Counted from the first letter of the stretch, positions 27,793 through 36,144 are shown. The stretch: 41,302 bases of DNA from Bacteroidaceae bacterium (GCA_017651315.1 JAGCDE010000011.1:1-41302), one strand, 5' to 3'. Numbers and translations: made by a program. The notes: a model not told the origin generated them from the letters alone.

Positions 27793-30700
27793 TCACTCAA
27801 AAAGAATCCGGACCCCGACCTGCAGGTACCAGCAGTTAGCGGATGACTTCAGCGGTTCGAATGTCTTGGAAACAAGACCTTCGGCATTTGTGGCCATAGT
27901 GAAGACCGGATGTCCGCTCTCATCGGTACGCACATAGTTGAGCAGCTTGCCGTTGTTGCAGGCCGAAGGAGTCTGTGACACCCCCCACTTGCTGTTGATC
28001 AGGTTCGCGGCATTCATAAGGTCGGCCGACAGCTCAATCCAGTTGGCCTTGCCTCTTACCCCGAACACCTTGAACCGTTCCCCCACGTGCAGGTCAAAAC
28101 GGTTCAGCCACGGCATCCGTGCCGCATTTGTCCCGGCATATACGCCCTTGTGCCTACTCAGATAAGCATCCTGGTTTACGAACGTCCAGAACGCCTCCTG
28201 TTGCTCTGCGGCAGTGATAGCGCCGTTATCGGCAAACAGGATCTCATCCTTGGCGGCCGGGACATAAATCAGGTCATTGTTCACCCCGTCCCCGTTCATG
28301 TCGTTGGAATAGACATAGCTGTACGTTCCTGCGGTATGGCCGGTGTAGAACACACCCGCACTGGTCTTCACATGGCGGCCGCTGAACGAGTACGTCAGGG
28401 CGGCGGTCACCTTGTCCGGTATCACATAACCCGAAATCCTCTCCACAGCCTCGTTCGGGCCGTTCACCGAGGCCGTGTTGCTCCATGTGGAATAGAGTGC
28501 CGAGCCCGTCATGTCCGATACCGAACGGGAATCTGCATGGATATATGACACCTCCGCATTCAGTCCCCTCAGCGGTTCCGCGGTGAGTGTCACTCCGGCC
28601 GTCCAGCTGTAGCCCTTGTCCGTGTTACGGATTATCATGGCTCCTCCCGACGGTGACACGCGGCCATCCACAAGAGGTGAACCGTTCAGGGTGCCATCGG
28701 CATTATGACGATAGTCGATACGGTTGTCCGCACCCCCGAAAAGGGCGAAGGACTCCCCGCTCCTGATATTCAGGTTCTCTGTATATACAGCATTGATATC
28801 CTTGTTCCAGATACCCTCCACCGTGATTGAGGCAGGGAACGGCAGCGGCAGCTTCAAGTCCGCGGCGAGGGATGCCTTCATAACCGACGGCAGCCTGAAC
28901 TCCGGATCCACACCGCACACCGTGGCGTTGCTTATCACCGTTCCGGTGCCGGACTGCATGGGATACAGACGGTTGCCCGAAGCATCGGTCAGCCCTGAGA
29001 TATAACTCCTCAGAGACTCCTCGTCATACCGGAAGCCATCGCCTGCAAGCCCTGAGAGCACTCCGTTCCTGTCATTGGTCACCATCACAGTGTTCTGCAG
29101 CATACCGCTGTAGTTGGGCACGCAGGTGAAGAAAACCAACGGAATCCGGCCCTTGAACACGCCTGCACCGCCGCGTACCACGGCATCGCCCGTCCCGGTC
29201 ACATCCCAGTTGAACCCCACCCTTGGAGACCACTGTACGCGTGTTTCCGGCCATCGTCCTGTATCTATCCGTGGCGGGACATACCCCTCCGGCGCCGTTC
29301 CCGAAGCATAGTAGTGGTCCGTGAAATCCAGTGTCATGAACAGTTCGTTGGTCTCTATCCTCTCGTAATACTGCATCAGGTCAGCCCTTATGCCGTATGT
29401 CACTGACAGCCTGTCAAACAGCCGCGTCTCAGCCTGCAGGAAAGCCGCGCTCTGGCCGAATGAGGTCCGGGAGGCCGGGTCGTCCACCCCTTCGTAGTTG
29501 TATGTCATGCCGAAAGCCACTGGTGCAGTGCGGTTTATGAAATCATCAAGGGATGCATAGCGGTAATATCCCGTACCGTACATACGGTAGTTTGTGGCAC
29601 CCTTCTGGTACTGGTAGCTCACACCTGCAGTGATTGTGCTGTGCCCCAGTACACTCCTTATATAGTCACTTGCGCTGTAAGTACGCACATAGTTGCCGGT
29701 ACCGTTAGAGAAGAGCTCATATCCCGCGCTCATGAACTGGTCCCCGTCCCTCCATATATCTATGTGCGGGAACCAGGCCGATTCCGAACCGCGAAGGTTG
29801 CTCACGTCGGACACCGTCACGCTCAGGTTGTTGTCCATCCTGCGCCCTATCCTGCTGTTCAGCTCGGCCACCCCGGACCATGCCACATCCTCCACGGTGT
29901 AGCAGTTGTTGCGGAAAGCGTACGCATTCCGGGAAATCCTCTCCGACGCAGCCTTGGTCCCCACCGTGCTCCTCGCATTGGGCGTGTTCCACTGCGTATT
30001 GCCCGTCCAGTTGTACCGCAGCATCAGGTTGTGCCCCTCGGCAATGTTCCAGTCTATCCTGGCCAGTATCTTGTTGTTGGTCTGGTCACCCTTGGAGAGG
30101 TCCGTGCTTCCGGCATCATATCCGTAGGCGGCCAGAGCATCGCTGAACCGTTTCATGTCCTCCTGCGTCACACGGCTCACCATAGCACCGGCATCGTCCT
30201 TACCGTCCTTGGAAAGCCTCCACTCCGTTATAGGTCCGGGCGTCGATACCCGCTCCGCGTTCACGAACCAGAAGAGCCTGTCCTTCACTATCGGGCCGCC
30301 CATGGTCAGGCCGTAAGTGCTCCGGCTCTCGCCCGGACGCTCACCTAACCAGCTGCCATCCACGCTGTTGCCCCGCAGCTCCTCATTATAGAAATATGTA
30401 TAGGCGCTTGCCTTGAAGCTGTTCGTGCCCGCCTTAGTCACCACGTTTATCCCGCCGCCGGTGAAATCGCTCTGCCGCACATCGTACGGTGCAATCACTA
30501 TCTGGGCCTCATCCACCGCATCGATCGAGATGGGAGTCCCGTTGCCCGGGAGGGCCGATGACAGGCCGAAACTGTTGTTCAGCACAGCCCCGTCGATAGT
30601 CAGCATAGTGGTACGCCCGTCGCGCCCCGCCATGGTGTTGCCGGCACCGCTGTATGGCGAGAGCCGCGCATAGTCCAGCAGGCTGCGGTCCGCCGACGGC

Positions 30701-31341
30701 AGCAGCTCAATCCTCCTGCTGTCCACATTATACGTCTGTCCCGTCCGGGTCTCCGTGAAATGCGAGTTTGAAGCTGTGATATCCACCTCCCCAAGCACAT
30801 TCTCGGATTCGCTCAGGATCACGTCAAGCTTGTACTGCTGCCCGGCCGACAGCACAATCTCAGAGTATTTCCCGGTCCTGTAACCTACAAAACTGACCAT
30901 AACCTCATACTCGCCCGGCCTCAGTCCCGAAATGGAATAGAGCCCGTAGCGGTTGGTTATGGTCCCCCACCGTGCCCCGGTCGCCACATTGGTAACCTGC
31001 ACGTTGGCAGCCTCCACAATGTTGGAGTAAATGTCACTGACCGACCCCGAAATACCGGCCGTAGTGGTGCTCTGTGCACTCACGCCCAAGCCATTCCACG
31101 ATCCGTACCGGATGCAGGAACCGCAACCTGAACCTGTCCCGGCAATAAAGTCATGGAACAGGCTGCATAGACCTGACCCTGACAGCATCAGGAAAGCAAG
31201 TAAAACGACTCTGAACGGGAACTGTTTTCCACAGCCGGATTTCTCCGGTTTTGAATCACTCACGGATGAACCCTCCAGGCACCTGGCCGGAACGGTTCGT
31301 GAAGGCGCTTCAACGCCCCACAGGATAGTTTTCTTTTTCAT
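27793..31341 (-). CDS. TonB-dependent outer-membrane receptor (Oar-like), FMN-riboswitch controlled
   Basis: The 1182-residue protein is a TonB-dependent receptor of the Oar-like type. After a carboxypeptidase-regulatory (CarboxypepD_reg) domain at about 95-175 (GISGSVSDIYSNIVEAANVQ, LYSISGLRPGEYEVMVSFVG) comes the plug (MLTIDGAVLNNSFG, DFTGGGINVVTKAG). A large beta-barrel ends in the typical C-terminal Phe-rich strand VGVRILFE. The signal peptide is odd: the hydrophobic core VVLLAFLMLSGSGLC begins only at about residue 45, behind a charged extension. The start at 31341 lies 4-5 bases after an FMN riboswitch. That switch makes riboflavin or FMN the best guess for the substrate (inference). 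The genes on either side do not deal with flavins. Confidence 0.9.
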   Translation of the reverse strand: MKKKTILWGVEAPSRTVPARCLEGSSVSDSKPEKSGCGKQFPFRVVLLAFLMLSGSGLCSLFHDFIAGTGSGCGSCIRYGSWNGLGVSAQSTTTAGISGSVSDIYSNIVEAANVQVTNVATGARWGTITNRYGLYSISGLRPGEYEVMVSFVGYRTGKYSEIVLSAGQQYKLDVILSESENVLGEVDITASNSHFTETRTGQTYNVDSRRIELLPSADRSLLDYARLSPYSGAGNTMAGRDGRTTMLTIDGAVLNNSFGLSSALPGNGTPISIDAVDEAQIVIAPYDVRQSDFTGGGINVVTKAGTNSFKASAYTYFYNEELRGNSVDGSWLGERPGESRSTYGLTMGGPIVKDRLFWFVNAERVSTPGPITEWRLSKDGKDDAGAMVSRVTQEDMKRFSDALAAYGYDAGSTDLSKGDQTNNKILARIDWNIAEGHNLMLRYNWTGNTQWNTPNARSTVGTKAASERISRNAYAFRNNCYTVEDVAWSGVAELNSRIGRRMDNNLSVTVSDVSNLRGSESAWFPHIDIWRDGDQFMSAGYELFSNGTGNYVRTYSASDYIRSVLGHSTITAGVSYQYQKGATNYRMYGTGYYRYASLDDFINRTAPVAFGMTYNYEGVDDPASRTSFGQSAAFLQAETRLFDRLSVTYGIRADLMQYYERIETNELFMTLDFTDHYYASGTAPEGYVPPRIDTGRWPETRVQWSPRVGFNWDVTGTGDAVVRGGAGVFKGRIPLVFFTCVPNYSGMLQNTVMVTNDRNGVLSGLAGDGFRYDEESLRSYISGLTDASGNRLYPMQSGTGTVISNATVCGVDPEFRLPSVMKASLAADLKLPLPFPASITVEGIWNKDINAVYTENLNIRSGESFALFGGADNRIDYRHNADGTLNGSPLVDGRVSPSGGAMIIRNTDKGYSWTAGVTLTAEPLRGLNAEVSYIHADSRSVSDMTGSALYSTWSNTASVNGPNEAVERISGYVIPDKVTAALTYSFSGRHVKTSAGVFYTGHTAGTYSYVYSNDMNGDGVNNDLIYVPAAKDEILFADNGAITAAEQQEAFWTFVNQDAYLSRHKGVYAGTNAARMPWLNRFDLHVGERFKVFGVRGKANWIELSADLMNAANLINSKWGVSQTPSACNNGKLLNYVRTDESGHPVFTMATNAEGLVSKTFEPLKSSANCWYLQVGVRILFE

Positions 31342-31345
31342 AAAG

Positions 31346-31454
31346 CTCTTCTTCCATCCAGACTGTAACTGTCGGTACCGTAGTTGCAACGGTTCGGCCC
31401 TTTCGGGTTCGCGGACTATACCGCCGGTCGGGAATCACACCCTGCCCTGAAGAT
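31346..31454 (-). promoter_or_regulatory. FMN riboswitch (RFN element)
   Basis: The minus-strand RNA matches the RFN consensus in order: AUCUUC (P1), AGGGCAGGGUGUGAUUCCC, GACCGGCGGUAUAGUCCGCG, a variable hairpin AACCCGAAAGGG, CGGUACCGACAGUUACAGUC, then UGGAUGGAAGAAGA closing P1 with UCUUC. FMN binding stabilises this fold. P1 ends about 4 bases before the ATG of the TonB receptor, so translation initiation is the likely point of control. A consensus promoter box precedes it at 31471-31480. Confidence 0.92.
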
Positions 31455-31470
31455 CATTTTCATTTCACGC

Positions 31471-31480
31471 CGCAAAGTTA
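31471..31480 (-). promoter_or_regulatory. -7 promoter box for the FMN-riboswitch transcript
   Basis: The minus strand reads TAACTTTGCG, an exact TAnnTTTGC box, giving a transcript start a few bases before the riboswitch P1 stem. Confidence 0.6.
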
Positions 31481-31491
31481 AGAAAAAAGAC

Positions 31492-31552
31492 ATTGGGGAC
31501 GGTTCCGTTCTACCCGTTTTTAACATTCGGGCCAAACGGTACCGTCCCCAAT
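31492..31552. terminator. REP-like hairpin, probable serB terminator
   Basis: Two 18-base arms (31492-31509 and 31535-31552, one T-T mismatch) begin ATTGGGGACGGT and end ACCGTCCCCAAT. An inner CCCG/CGGG pair lies in the loop. On the minus strand the hairpin is followed by TCTTTTTTCTT, so it can terminate serB transcription. The arm sequence AACCGTCCCC recurs at 40951-41011, so it also belongs to a dispersed repeat family. Confidence 0.65.
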
Positions 31553-31560
31553 AATCCAAG

Positions 31561-31612
31561 AAAACCTGTTTTGATTCAGATTCTTAGATTCATAAACAGA
31601 TTCTTAATCAAA
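31561..31612 (-). repeat. Dispersed AGAATCTGTTT repeat, degenerate copy 5
   Basis: Two core fragments are visible here, CAGATTCTTAG and AAACAGATTCTTAATCAAAG, both in inverted orientation relative to the copy at 34137. The serB stop codon lies in its right edge. Confidence 0.4.
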
Positions 31613-32837
31613 GCCGTCCCTGCTCCCCAAGATAAGAGTCCTTGAAGCCAAGGAAATAGAGCACGCCGTCCAGCCCTATCGTATTGATACTCTGCTCAGC
31701 ATTGGCCACTACGCGAGGCTTGGCGTGGAATGCAATGCCCAGACCCGCATCGGTAATCATCGGAAGGTCATTCGCGCCGTCACCCACAGCAATGGTCTGC
31801 GCCAGATTCACCTTCTCCACCTGGGCAATCAGCTTGAGCAGTTCCGACTTGCGCCGGCCATCCACAATCTCGCCCACATACCGGCCAGTCAGCTTGCCGT
31901 CATCGCCCACCTCCAATTGGTTAGCGTACACATAATCAATGCCGTACTTACGCTGCAGATACTCACCGAAATAGGTAAATCCGCCGCTCAGGATAGCAAT
32001 CTTGTAACCGCAAGTCTTAAGCACCGACATCAGCCTGTCCACGCCCTCAGTCATGGGCAGATGCTCGGCAATATCCCGCATCACGCTCACATCCAGCCCC
32101 TTAAGCAGCGCCACCCTGCGCGTAAAACTCTCCTTGAAGTCAATCTCGCCCCGCATCGCGCTCTCGGTAATCGCCCGCACCTCGGCACCTACACCGTTCC
32201 GCTCGGCCATCTCATCGATGCACTCCGTCTGAATCAGCGTCGAGTCCATGTCAAAGCATATCAGCCTGCGCATCCGCCTGAACATATCATCCTTCTGGAA
32301 CGAGAAATCAATCTCCAGAAGCGATGACAGCAGCATCAGTTTCTCCTGCATCTCACGCCGGTTTATCGGCTCACCGCGTAGCGAGAACTGAATGCAGGCA
32401 CGCGTATGCTTATCCAGGTTCTTTATGCTCCTCCTGCCCGTCAGACGGACAATCGAGTCTATATTAAGTCCCTGATCGGCAATAATCCGCGTAGCCGCAG
32501 CAATCTGTCCGGCCTCCAGCTGCCGCCCCATGACCGTAAGGATATACCGGTTCTTGCCCTGATGCCCCACCCAATCCTCATACTCATCATCGCCGATGGG
32601 TGAGAATCCGATGTTCACGCCCAACTCCGTAGCCTTGAACAGCAGCTCCTTCATAGCCAGCCCTGATTTCATCTCATCGATTCTGAACAAAATGCCCAAT
32701 GACAGCGTGTTATGAATATCCGCCTGACCGATGTCCAGGATGTAGGCATCATACCGGGCCAAAATCCCCATCACGGCCGCCGTCAGCCCTGGACGGTCCT
32801 GCCCCGTGATCCTAAGCAGTATCTGTTCCTCTTTCAT
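31608..32837 (-). CDS. serB: Phosphoserine phosphatase with N-terminal ACT domains
   Basis: SerB makes serine from phosphoserine, the last step of serine synthesis. The 409-residue product has an N-terminal ACT-type region (ITGQDRPGLTAAVMGIL at about 10-26, and a second ACT-like stretch ILTVMGRQLEAGQIAAATRI at about 100). A HAD domain follows with the nucleophile motif ICFDMDSTLIQTECIDE (Asp196, Asp198), AILSGGFTYF and AVGDGANDLPM. The two ACT segments fit the longer SerB type that is feedback regulated by serine. It lies 21 bases downstream of the deformylase-like gene. Confidence 0.95.
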   Translation of the reverse strand: MKEEQILLRITGQDRPGLTAAVMGILARYDAYILDIGQADIHNTLSLGILFRIDEMKSGLAMKELLFKATELGVNIGFSPIGDDEYEDWVGHQGKNRYILTVMGRQLEAGQIAAATRIIADQGLNIDSIVRLTGRRSIKNLDKHTRACIQFSLRGEPINRREMQEKLMLLSSLLEIDFSFQKDDMFRRMRRLICFDMDSTLIQTECIDEMAERNGVGAEVRAITESAMRGEIDFKESFTRRVALLKGLDVSVMRDIAEHLPMTEGVDRLMSVLKTCGYKIAILSGGFTYFGEYLQRKYGIDYVYANQLEVGDDGKLTGRYVGEIVDGRRKSELLKLIAQVEKVNLAQTIAVGDGANDLPMITDAGLGIAFHAKPRVVANAEQSINTIGLDGVLYFLGFKDSYLGEQGRL

Positions 32838-32858
32838 ACCTACAAAGATAAAATATTA

Positions 32859-33518
32859 TCACCACCACCCGGGACGGGTGTAGTCGTATTGTCTGAGCTC
32901 CTCCATCCAAGGCTGGTTGACATATACCGTATCGGCCCTGTCAACATACAGGATGCCTTCCAGATGATCGCACTCATGCTGGAAAATTACGGCCGTGTAG
33001 CCTTCAATCTGTTCTTTGACTTTATTGCCCGATTCAAGGTCCGAATATGATATGACCACATTGTTGTTGCGTGTAACCATACCCTGATAGCCCGGCACCG
33101 AGAGGCAACCCTCCGGACCGCGTCTTGTATCACCGAACAGGCTGTCAATACGGATATTGACATAACACTCAAAAGGTTCATCCTCCTTGTCAAGACGCTG
33201 CACCCAGATAATGCGCCTGTTTATACCGACCTGAGGAGCCGCAATCCCCACTCCATCCTGCGAAGGATCCGTCACAGTACGCAACATCTTGGCCATAAGG
33301 GTCTTCAACTCCTCAGACTGAAACTCCTCCGGGGCAACATCAACGCTTGGCGTGCGCAACTGAACGCTGTCCTCATGCCATGTAGTGACAAACATCACTG
33401 AATCAGACCTGAAAATGACAGTCCGCTCCCGCTCCGTCCAGCCACCGCCCGAACAACCCTGCAACAGAGTAACTAAAAGAATCAGAGCAAATCCCTTACC
33501 TATATCCCTAATCCACAT
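32859..33518 (-). CDS. Peptide deformylase-family lipoprotein
   Basis: The 219-residue protein carries all three peptide deformylase motifs: GVGIAAPQVG at 89-98, EGCLSVPG at 136-143 with the metal-ligand Cys138, and the HExxH motif as QHECDH at 180-185. Cytosolic PDF removes the formyl group from nascent proteins. This one instead starts with MWIRDIGKGFALILLVTLLQGC, a lipoprotein signal with lipid Cys22, so it is probably on the periplasmic side of a membrane. The housekeeping PDF must be elsewhere. Its substrate outside the cytoplasm is unknown; formylated peptides are possible. A promoter box lies at 33540-33548. Confidence 0.88.
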   Translation of the reverse strand: MWIRDIGKGFALILLVTLLQGCSGGGWTERERTVIFRSDSVMFVTTWHEDSVQLRTPSVDVAPEEFQSEELKTLMAKMLRTVTDPSQDGVGIAAPQVGINRRIIWVQRLDKEDEPFECYVNIRIDSLFGDTRRGPEGCLSVPGYQGMVTRNNNVVISYSDLESGNKVKEQIEGYTAVIFQHECDHLEGILYVDRADTVYVNQPWMEELRQYDYTRPGWW

Positions 33519-33539
33519 AATCCCGCAACTGTATCTTTC

Positions 33540-33548
33540 GCAAACTTA
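33540..33548 (-). promoter_or_regulatory. -7 promoter box of the deformylase-like gene
   Basis: The minus strand reads TAAGTTTGC, an exact consensus box, 22 bases before the ATG at 33518. Confidence 0.55.
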
Positions 33549-33582
33549 GAATCCAGCCTATTTTACGCCCCATGGCAAGAAT

Positions 33583-34035
33583 CTAACCGAGCACCTGAGC
33601 GGCGGCGTTCCTGGTATCCACCTTCTCTATGATGCGCTCCAGGATGCCATCATCCGAGAAGATAAAAGTCCTGCGCAGGGTACCTACCACCGTCTTGCCG
33701 TACATCTTCTTCTCGCCCCAGGCACCAAACGCCTGCAGCATCCCGGTATCGGTATCGGCCAACAGGCGGAACGGGAGTCCGTACTTGGACCTGAAGCCCG
33801 AATGTGACCTGGCACTGTCCTTGCTCACCCCTACTACATTGTAACCGGCAGCCGTCAGAGCGGCATAATTATCACGGAACGAGCATGCCTCTGCAGTACA
33901 CCCGGACGTATTGTCCTTAGGATAAAAGTAAATGACAGTCTTGCGGCCATGACCAATAAGATCCTCTGACCTCACTACAGTTCCGTCCTGATCCACCACC
34001 TCAAACGATGGCATCTTATCTCCAACTTTCAGCAT
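33583..34035 (-). CDS. bcp: Thioredoxin-dependent thiol peroxidase (BCP/PrxQ)
   Basis: BCP reduces hydroperoxides at the expense of thioredoxin. The 150-residue product has the active-site motif YFYPKDNTSGCTAEACSF with the peroxidatic Cys46 and resolving Cys51, five residues apart as in E. coli BCP. It has no signal peptide, so it is cytosolic. Together with the superoxide dismutase gene at 35269 it forms a loose oxidative-stress neighbourhood. A promoter box TATCTTTG is at 34064-34071. Confidence 0.94.
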   Translation of the reverse strand: MLKVGDKMPSFEVVDQDGTVVRSEDLIGHGRKTVIYFYPKDNTSGCTAEACSFRDNYAALTAAGYNVVGVSKDSARSHSGFRSKYGLPFRLLADTDTGMLQAFGAWGEKKMYGKTVVGTLRRTFIFSDDGILERIIEKVDTRNAAAQVLG

Positions 34036-34063
34036 AATTTCAGATTCTAAAAATCAACGGCCC

Positions 34064-34071
34064 CAAAGATA
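34064..34071 (-). promoter_or_regulatory. -7 promoter box of bcp
   Basis: The minus strand reads TATCTTTG, matching TAnnTTTG, 28 bases before the ATG at 34035. Confidence 0.5.
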
Positions 34072-34136
34072 GCACATTACTCAAAAAAATCAAACAGACT
34101 CCAATTGCAAAACCGGAACACATTCGTTTGACAATA

Positions 34137-34209
34137 AGAATCTGTTTAAATTTGTCTCCATAAATATCTTATACCCTCTGCTTTCTTCGCTCCTCAGTCA
34201 AAAAGGATC
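34137..34209 (+). repeat. Dispersed AGAATCTGTTT repeat, copy 6
   Basis: It begins AAGAATCTGTTTAAATTTG and ends in CCCTCTGCTTTCTTCGCTCC, TCAGTCA. Compared with copy 2 it lacks about 10 bases in the middle. It lies directly after the 3' end of the phytase-like gene. Confidence 0.65.
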
Positions 34210-34213
34210 TCAT

Positions 34214-35230
34214 TCATCTGAATATAATCACCTTAACAAAATCCCTGACCACTCCACCGGCACCATGCTGAGAATCGGAGATCAGAATAAGCGACCGGCC
34301 ACCATCCGGTACCAACGGCCCCAGGCACATCCCCTCATAGTCAGCAAACCTGCCCGATGCCGGTTTAGTGGAAAAACTGCACATCAGCGTCTTCCTCAAT
34401 ACTCCCGATGCGTCATCCGCCGGGTTCACCACGTACAGGTTCATCTGACTGAATGACTTACGTAACTTATCAATAGCATTCCCCTTAGGCACAAACACCT
34501 CACGTTCCAGCACAATCAGCCTCCCGTCATCAAGAGCCGCCATCGCAGGCACCCCAAACACGTACGATTCAGCCTCGGCAGCACTCTTTACAGGAGCATC
34601 CATCATATACAGATACCGGCCGGCAGGCTTCAGGTCCAAGCCGAAACTCTGCAGCCGCAACAGCCCCGGTGTATCAGCATCCGCAACCAGCACATCCTCG
34701 GCAGTAGTCCAGAACAACCCCGTAAACTCATTGAAAGTCAGCGCCTCAAAGCCCCTGTTACTCTTAATCCTACCCGATGCCATATCGTCCGGGACCGCCA
34801 TCATCCGTCCCGTAGGCACTCCGTCCAGCCCATACTCCCGGATAGACTGGTCCGCCTCGGCACTCACGAACAGAGTTCCAAGCCCGGTACCATCGGCCAG
34901 ATATGCCACCCCCTCATTGTCCCTATTGCTTAAATCCGATGTCGCCGTCCCCTCCGGAACAGTCACAGACACATCCCCGACCTTCCCCTTAAAGCTCACA
35001 TCCATGTCAACCAGCAGGATGCCGCCACCGCTCTTCTTGTCATCCACCACCGCATACCGCGTCCCGCCTATGTACGTGATACCGGAGTAATCACCGCTCC
35101 CCAGCATGGATGTCACCTTCCTGACATCGGTCTCAATCACTGTCTTGAAACCGTACCCCTTAACCGAATCCGCCTCATTACTGTCCGGCGGCAGGATAAA
35201 AACCGATGTCAAAAGCAACGTCAGCAGCAT
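34214..35230 (-). CDS. Secreted phytase-like esterase-domain protein
   Basis: The 338-residue protein has a short signal peptide (MLLTLLLTSVFILPPDS) and matches the 'esterase-like activity of phytase' family (PF13449). It has beta-propeller-like segments YSGITYIGGTRYAVVDDK, RDNEGVAYLADG, NRGFEALTFNEFTGLFW and FADYEGMCLGP...LILISDSQHG. Proteins of this family are periplasmic or extracellular and their substrates are mostly unproven. It lies 38 bases downstream of the sod gene and may share its transcript. Confidence 0.8.
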   Translation of the reverse strand: MLLTLLLTSVFILPPDSNEADSVKGYGFKTVIETDVRKVTSMLGSGDYSGITYIGGTRYAVVDDKKSGGGILLVDMDVSFKGKVGDVSVTVPEGTATSDLSNRDNEGVAYLADGTGLGTLFVSAEADQSIREYGLDGVPTGRMMAVPDDMASGRIKSNRGFEALTFNEFTGLFWTTAEDVLVADADTPGLLRLQSFGLDLKPAGRYLYMMDAPVKSAAEAESYVFGVPAMAALDDGRLIVLEREVFVPKGNAIDKLRKSFSQMNLYVVNPADDASGVLRKTLMCSFSTKPASGRFADYEGMCLGPLVPDGGRSLILISDSQHGAGGVVRDFVKVIIFR

Positions 35231-35268
35231 ACCATATTATTCCCCCCATATAGTGCAAGCCGATTGTA

Positions 35269-35844
35269 TCATTTGTACCTGTTTTCTATCACATTCCAGT
35301 CCACGATCTGCCACAAAGCCTCAAGATGGGCAGCCCGGCGGTTCTGGAAATCCAGATAATAGGCGTGCTCCCAAACATCGAATGTAAGCAATGGCTTCAA
35401 CCCCTGAGTGATGGGGTTCGATGCACCCGGCTCCTGGGTAATCACCAACTCTCCATCAGTCTTGGCCGATAACCACACCCATCCGCTGCCAAACAGCCCG
35501 ACACCCTTGGCCACAAACTCCGTCCGGAATGCCTCTACGCTACCCCACTGCTTTATAATCTGAGCCTTAAGCGCACCATCGGACAACGCCTTACCGCCCT
35601 TGCAGAACTGAGTAAAGTAAAGATTATGATTCAAAATCTGGCCGGCATTATTAAACAATCCGCCCTGAGCCTTGCACACAATCTCCTCCAGCGGCAGCCC
35701 CTCCAGGCCGCTTCCAGGCAGCAGCTTATTAAGATTATCCACATACCCCTGCAAATGCTTCCCATGATGGAAACCAATCGTCTTCTCACTGATCACGGGC
35801 TCCAGACCGGCCACCCCGTACGGTAACTTAATCAATTCAAACAT
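35269..35844 (-). CDS. sodB: Superoxide dismutase (Fe/Mn family)
   Basis: The enzyme dismutates superoxide in the cytosol. The 191-residue product has all four metal ligands: His in FHHGKHLQGYV, His in NAGQILNHNLYFTQF, and Asp and His in DVWEHAYYLDFQNRRAAHL. The GQ in NNAGQILNH is the second-sphere glutamine position used by iron-type and cambialistic enzymes of Bacteroidota, so I cannot say which metal it prefers. The start at 35844 (MFELIKLPYGVAGLEPVIS) is the family start. Confidence 0.95.
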   Translation of the reverse strand: MFELIKLPYGVAGLEPVISEKTIGFHHGKHLQGYVDNLNKLLPGSGLEGLPLEEIVCKAQGGLFNNAGQILNHNLYFTQFCKGGKALSDGALKAQIIKQWGSVEAFRTEFVAKGVGLFGSGWVWLSAKTDGELVITQEPGASNPITQGLKPLLTFDVWEHAYYLDFQNRRAAHLEALWQIVDWNVIENRYK

Positions 35845-36065
35845 AACTCAAAATATTAATAATCTGTTTCTATTGACGGACGCCACAGAATAGGTAAAAA
35901 TACATAATTCCGAAGATTTTCAATCAAAATTACCTAAGATTTTCAAAACGCACCTCCAATTATCGAATATTTTATGATATTTTGCCATTATTGTTGCACC
36001 GCGCGCGAGAAGTAGACACGAAAAGTTTTTTTTCGATAAGCGACCATGAAAGCATTAATAGCAAA
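35845..36065. other. Intergenic stretch before the accessory region
   Basis: No gene was found here. It is AT-rich, holds a partial TAATCTGTTTC core like the dispersed repeat at 35861, and marks a change from about 50% G+C housekeeping genes to the lower-G+C region on the right. Confidence 0.4.
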
Positions 36066-36107
36066 CAAAAAAACGCCCACAAGTATGCTGTCTTAAAAGA
36101 CGTACTT
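36066..36107 (-). terminator. Terminator of the STAS-like gene pair
   Basis: AAGACGTACTT-type arms (36081-36094 with 36097-36107, imperfect) are followed on the minus strand by GTGGGCGTTTTTTTG. A second possible stem, GCTGGC/GCCAGC, with a T8 run in its loop, lies between this and the gene end at 36145. Confidence 0.5.
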
Positions 36108-36144
36108 GAAGGGCTGGCTTTTAAAAAAAAGTCAAGACGGCGCC

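Noticed and set aside
29641-30348. 235-codon plus-strand ORF opposite the TonB receptor
   Set aside because: Antisense shadow in a G+C-rich coding region.
31342-31389. Upstream start that would extend the TonB receptor
   Set aside because: It lies within the FMN riboswitch aptamer, so the extra residues are not coding.
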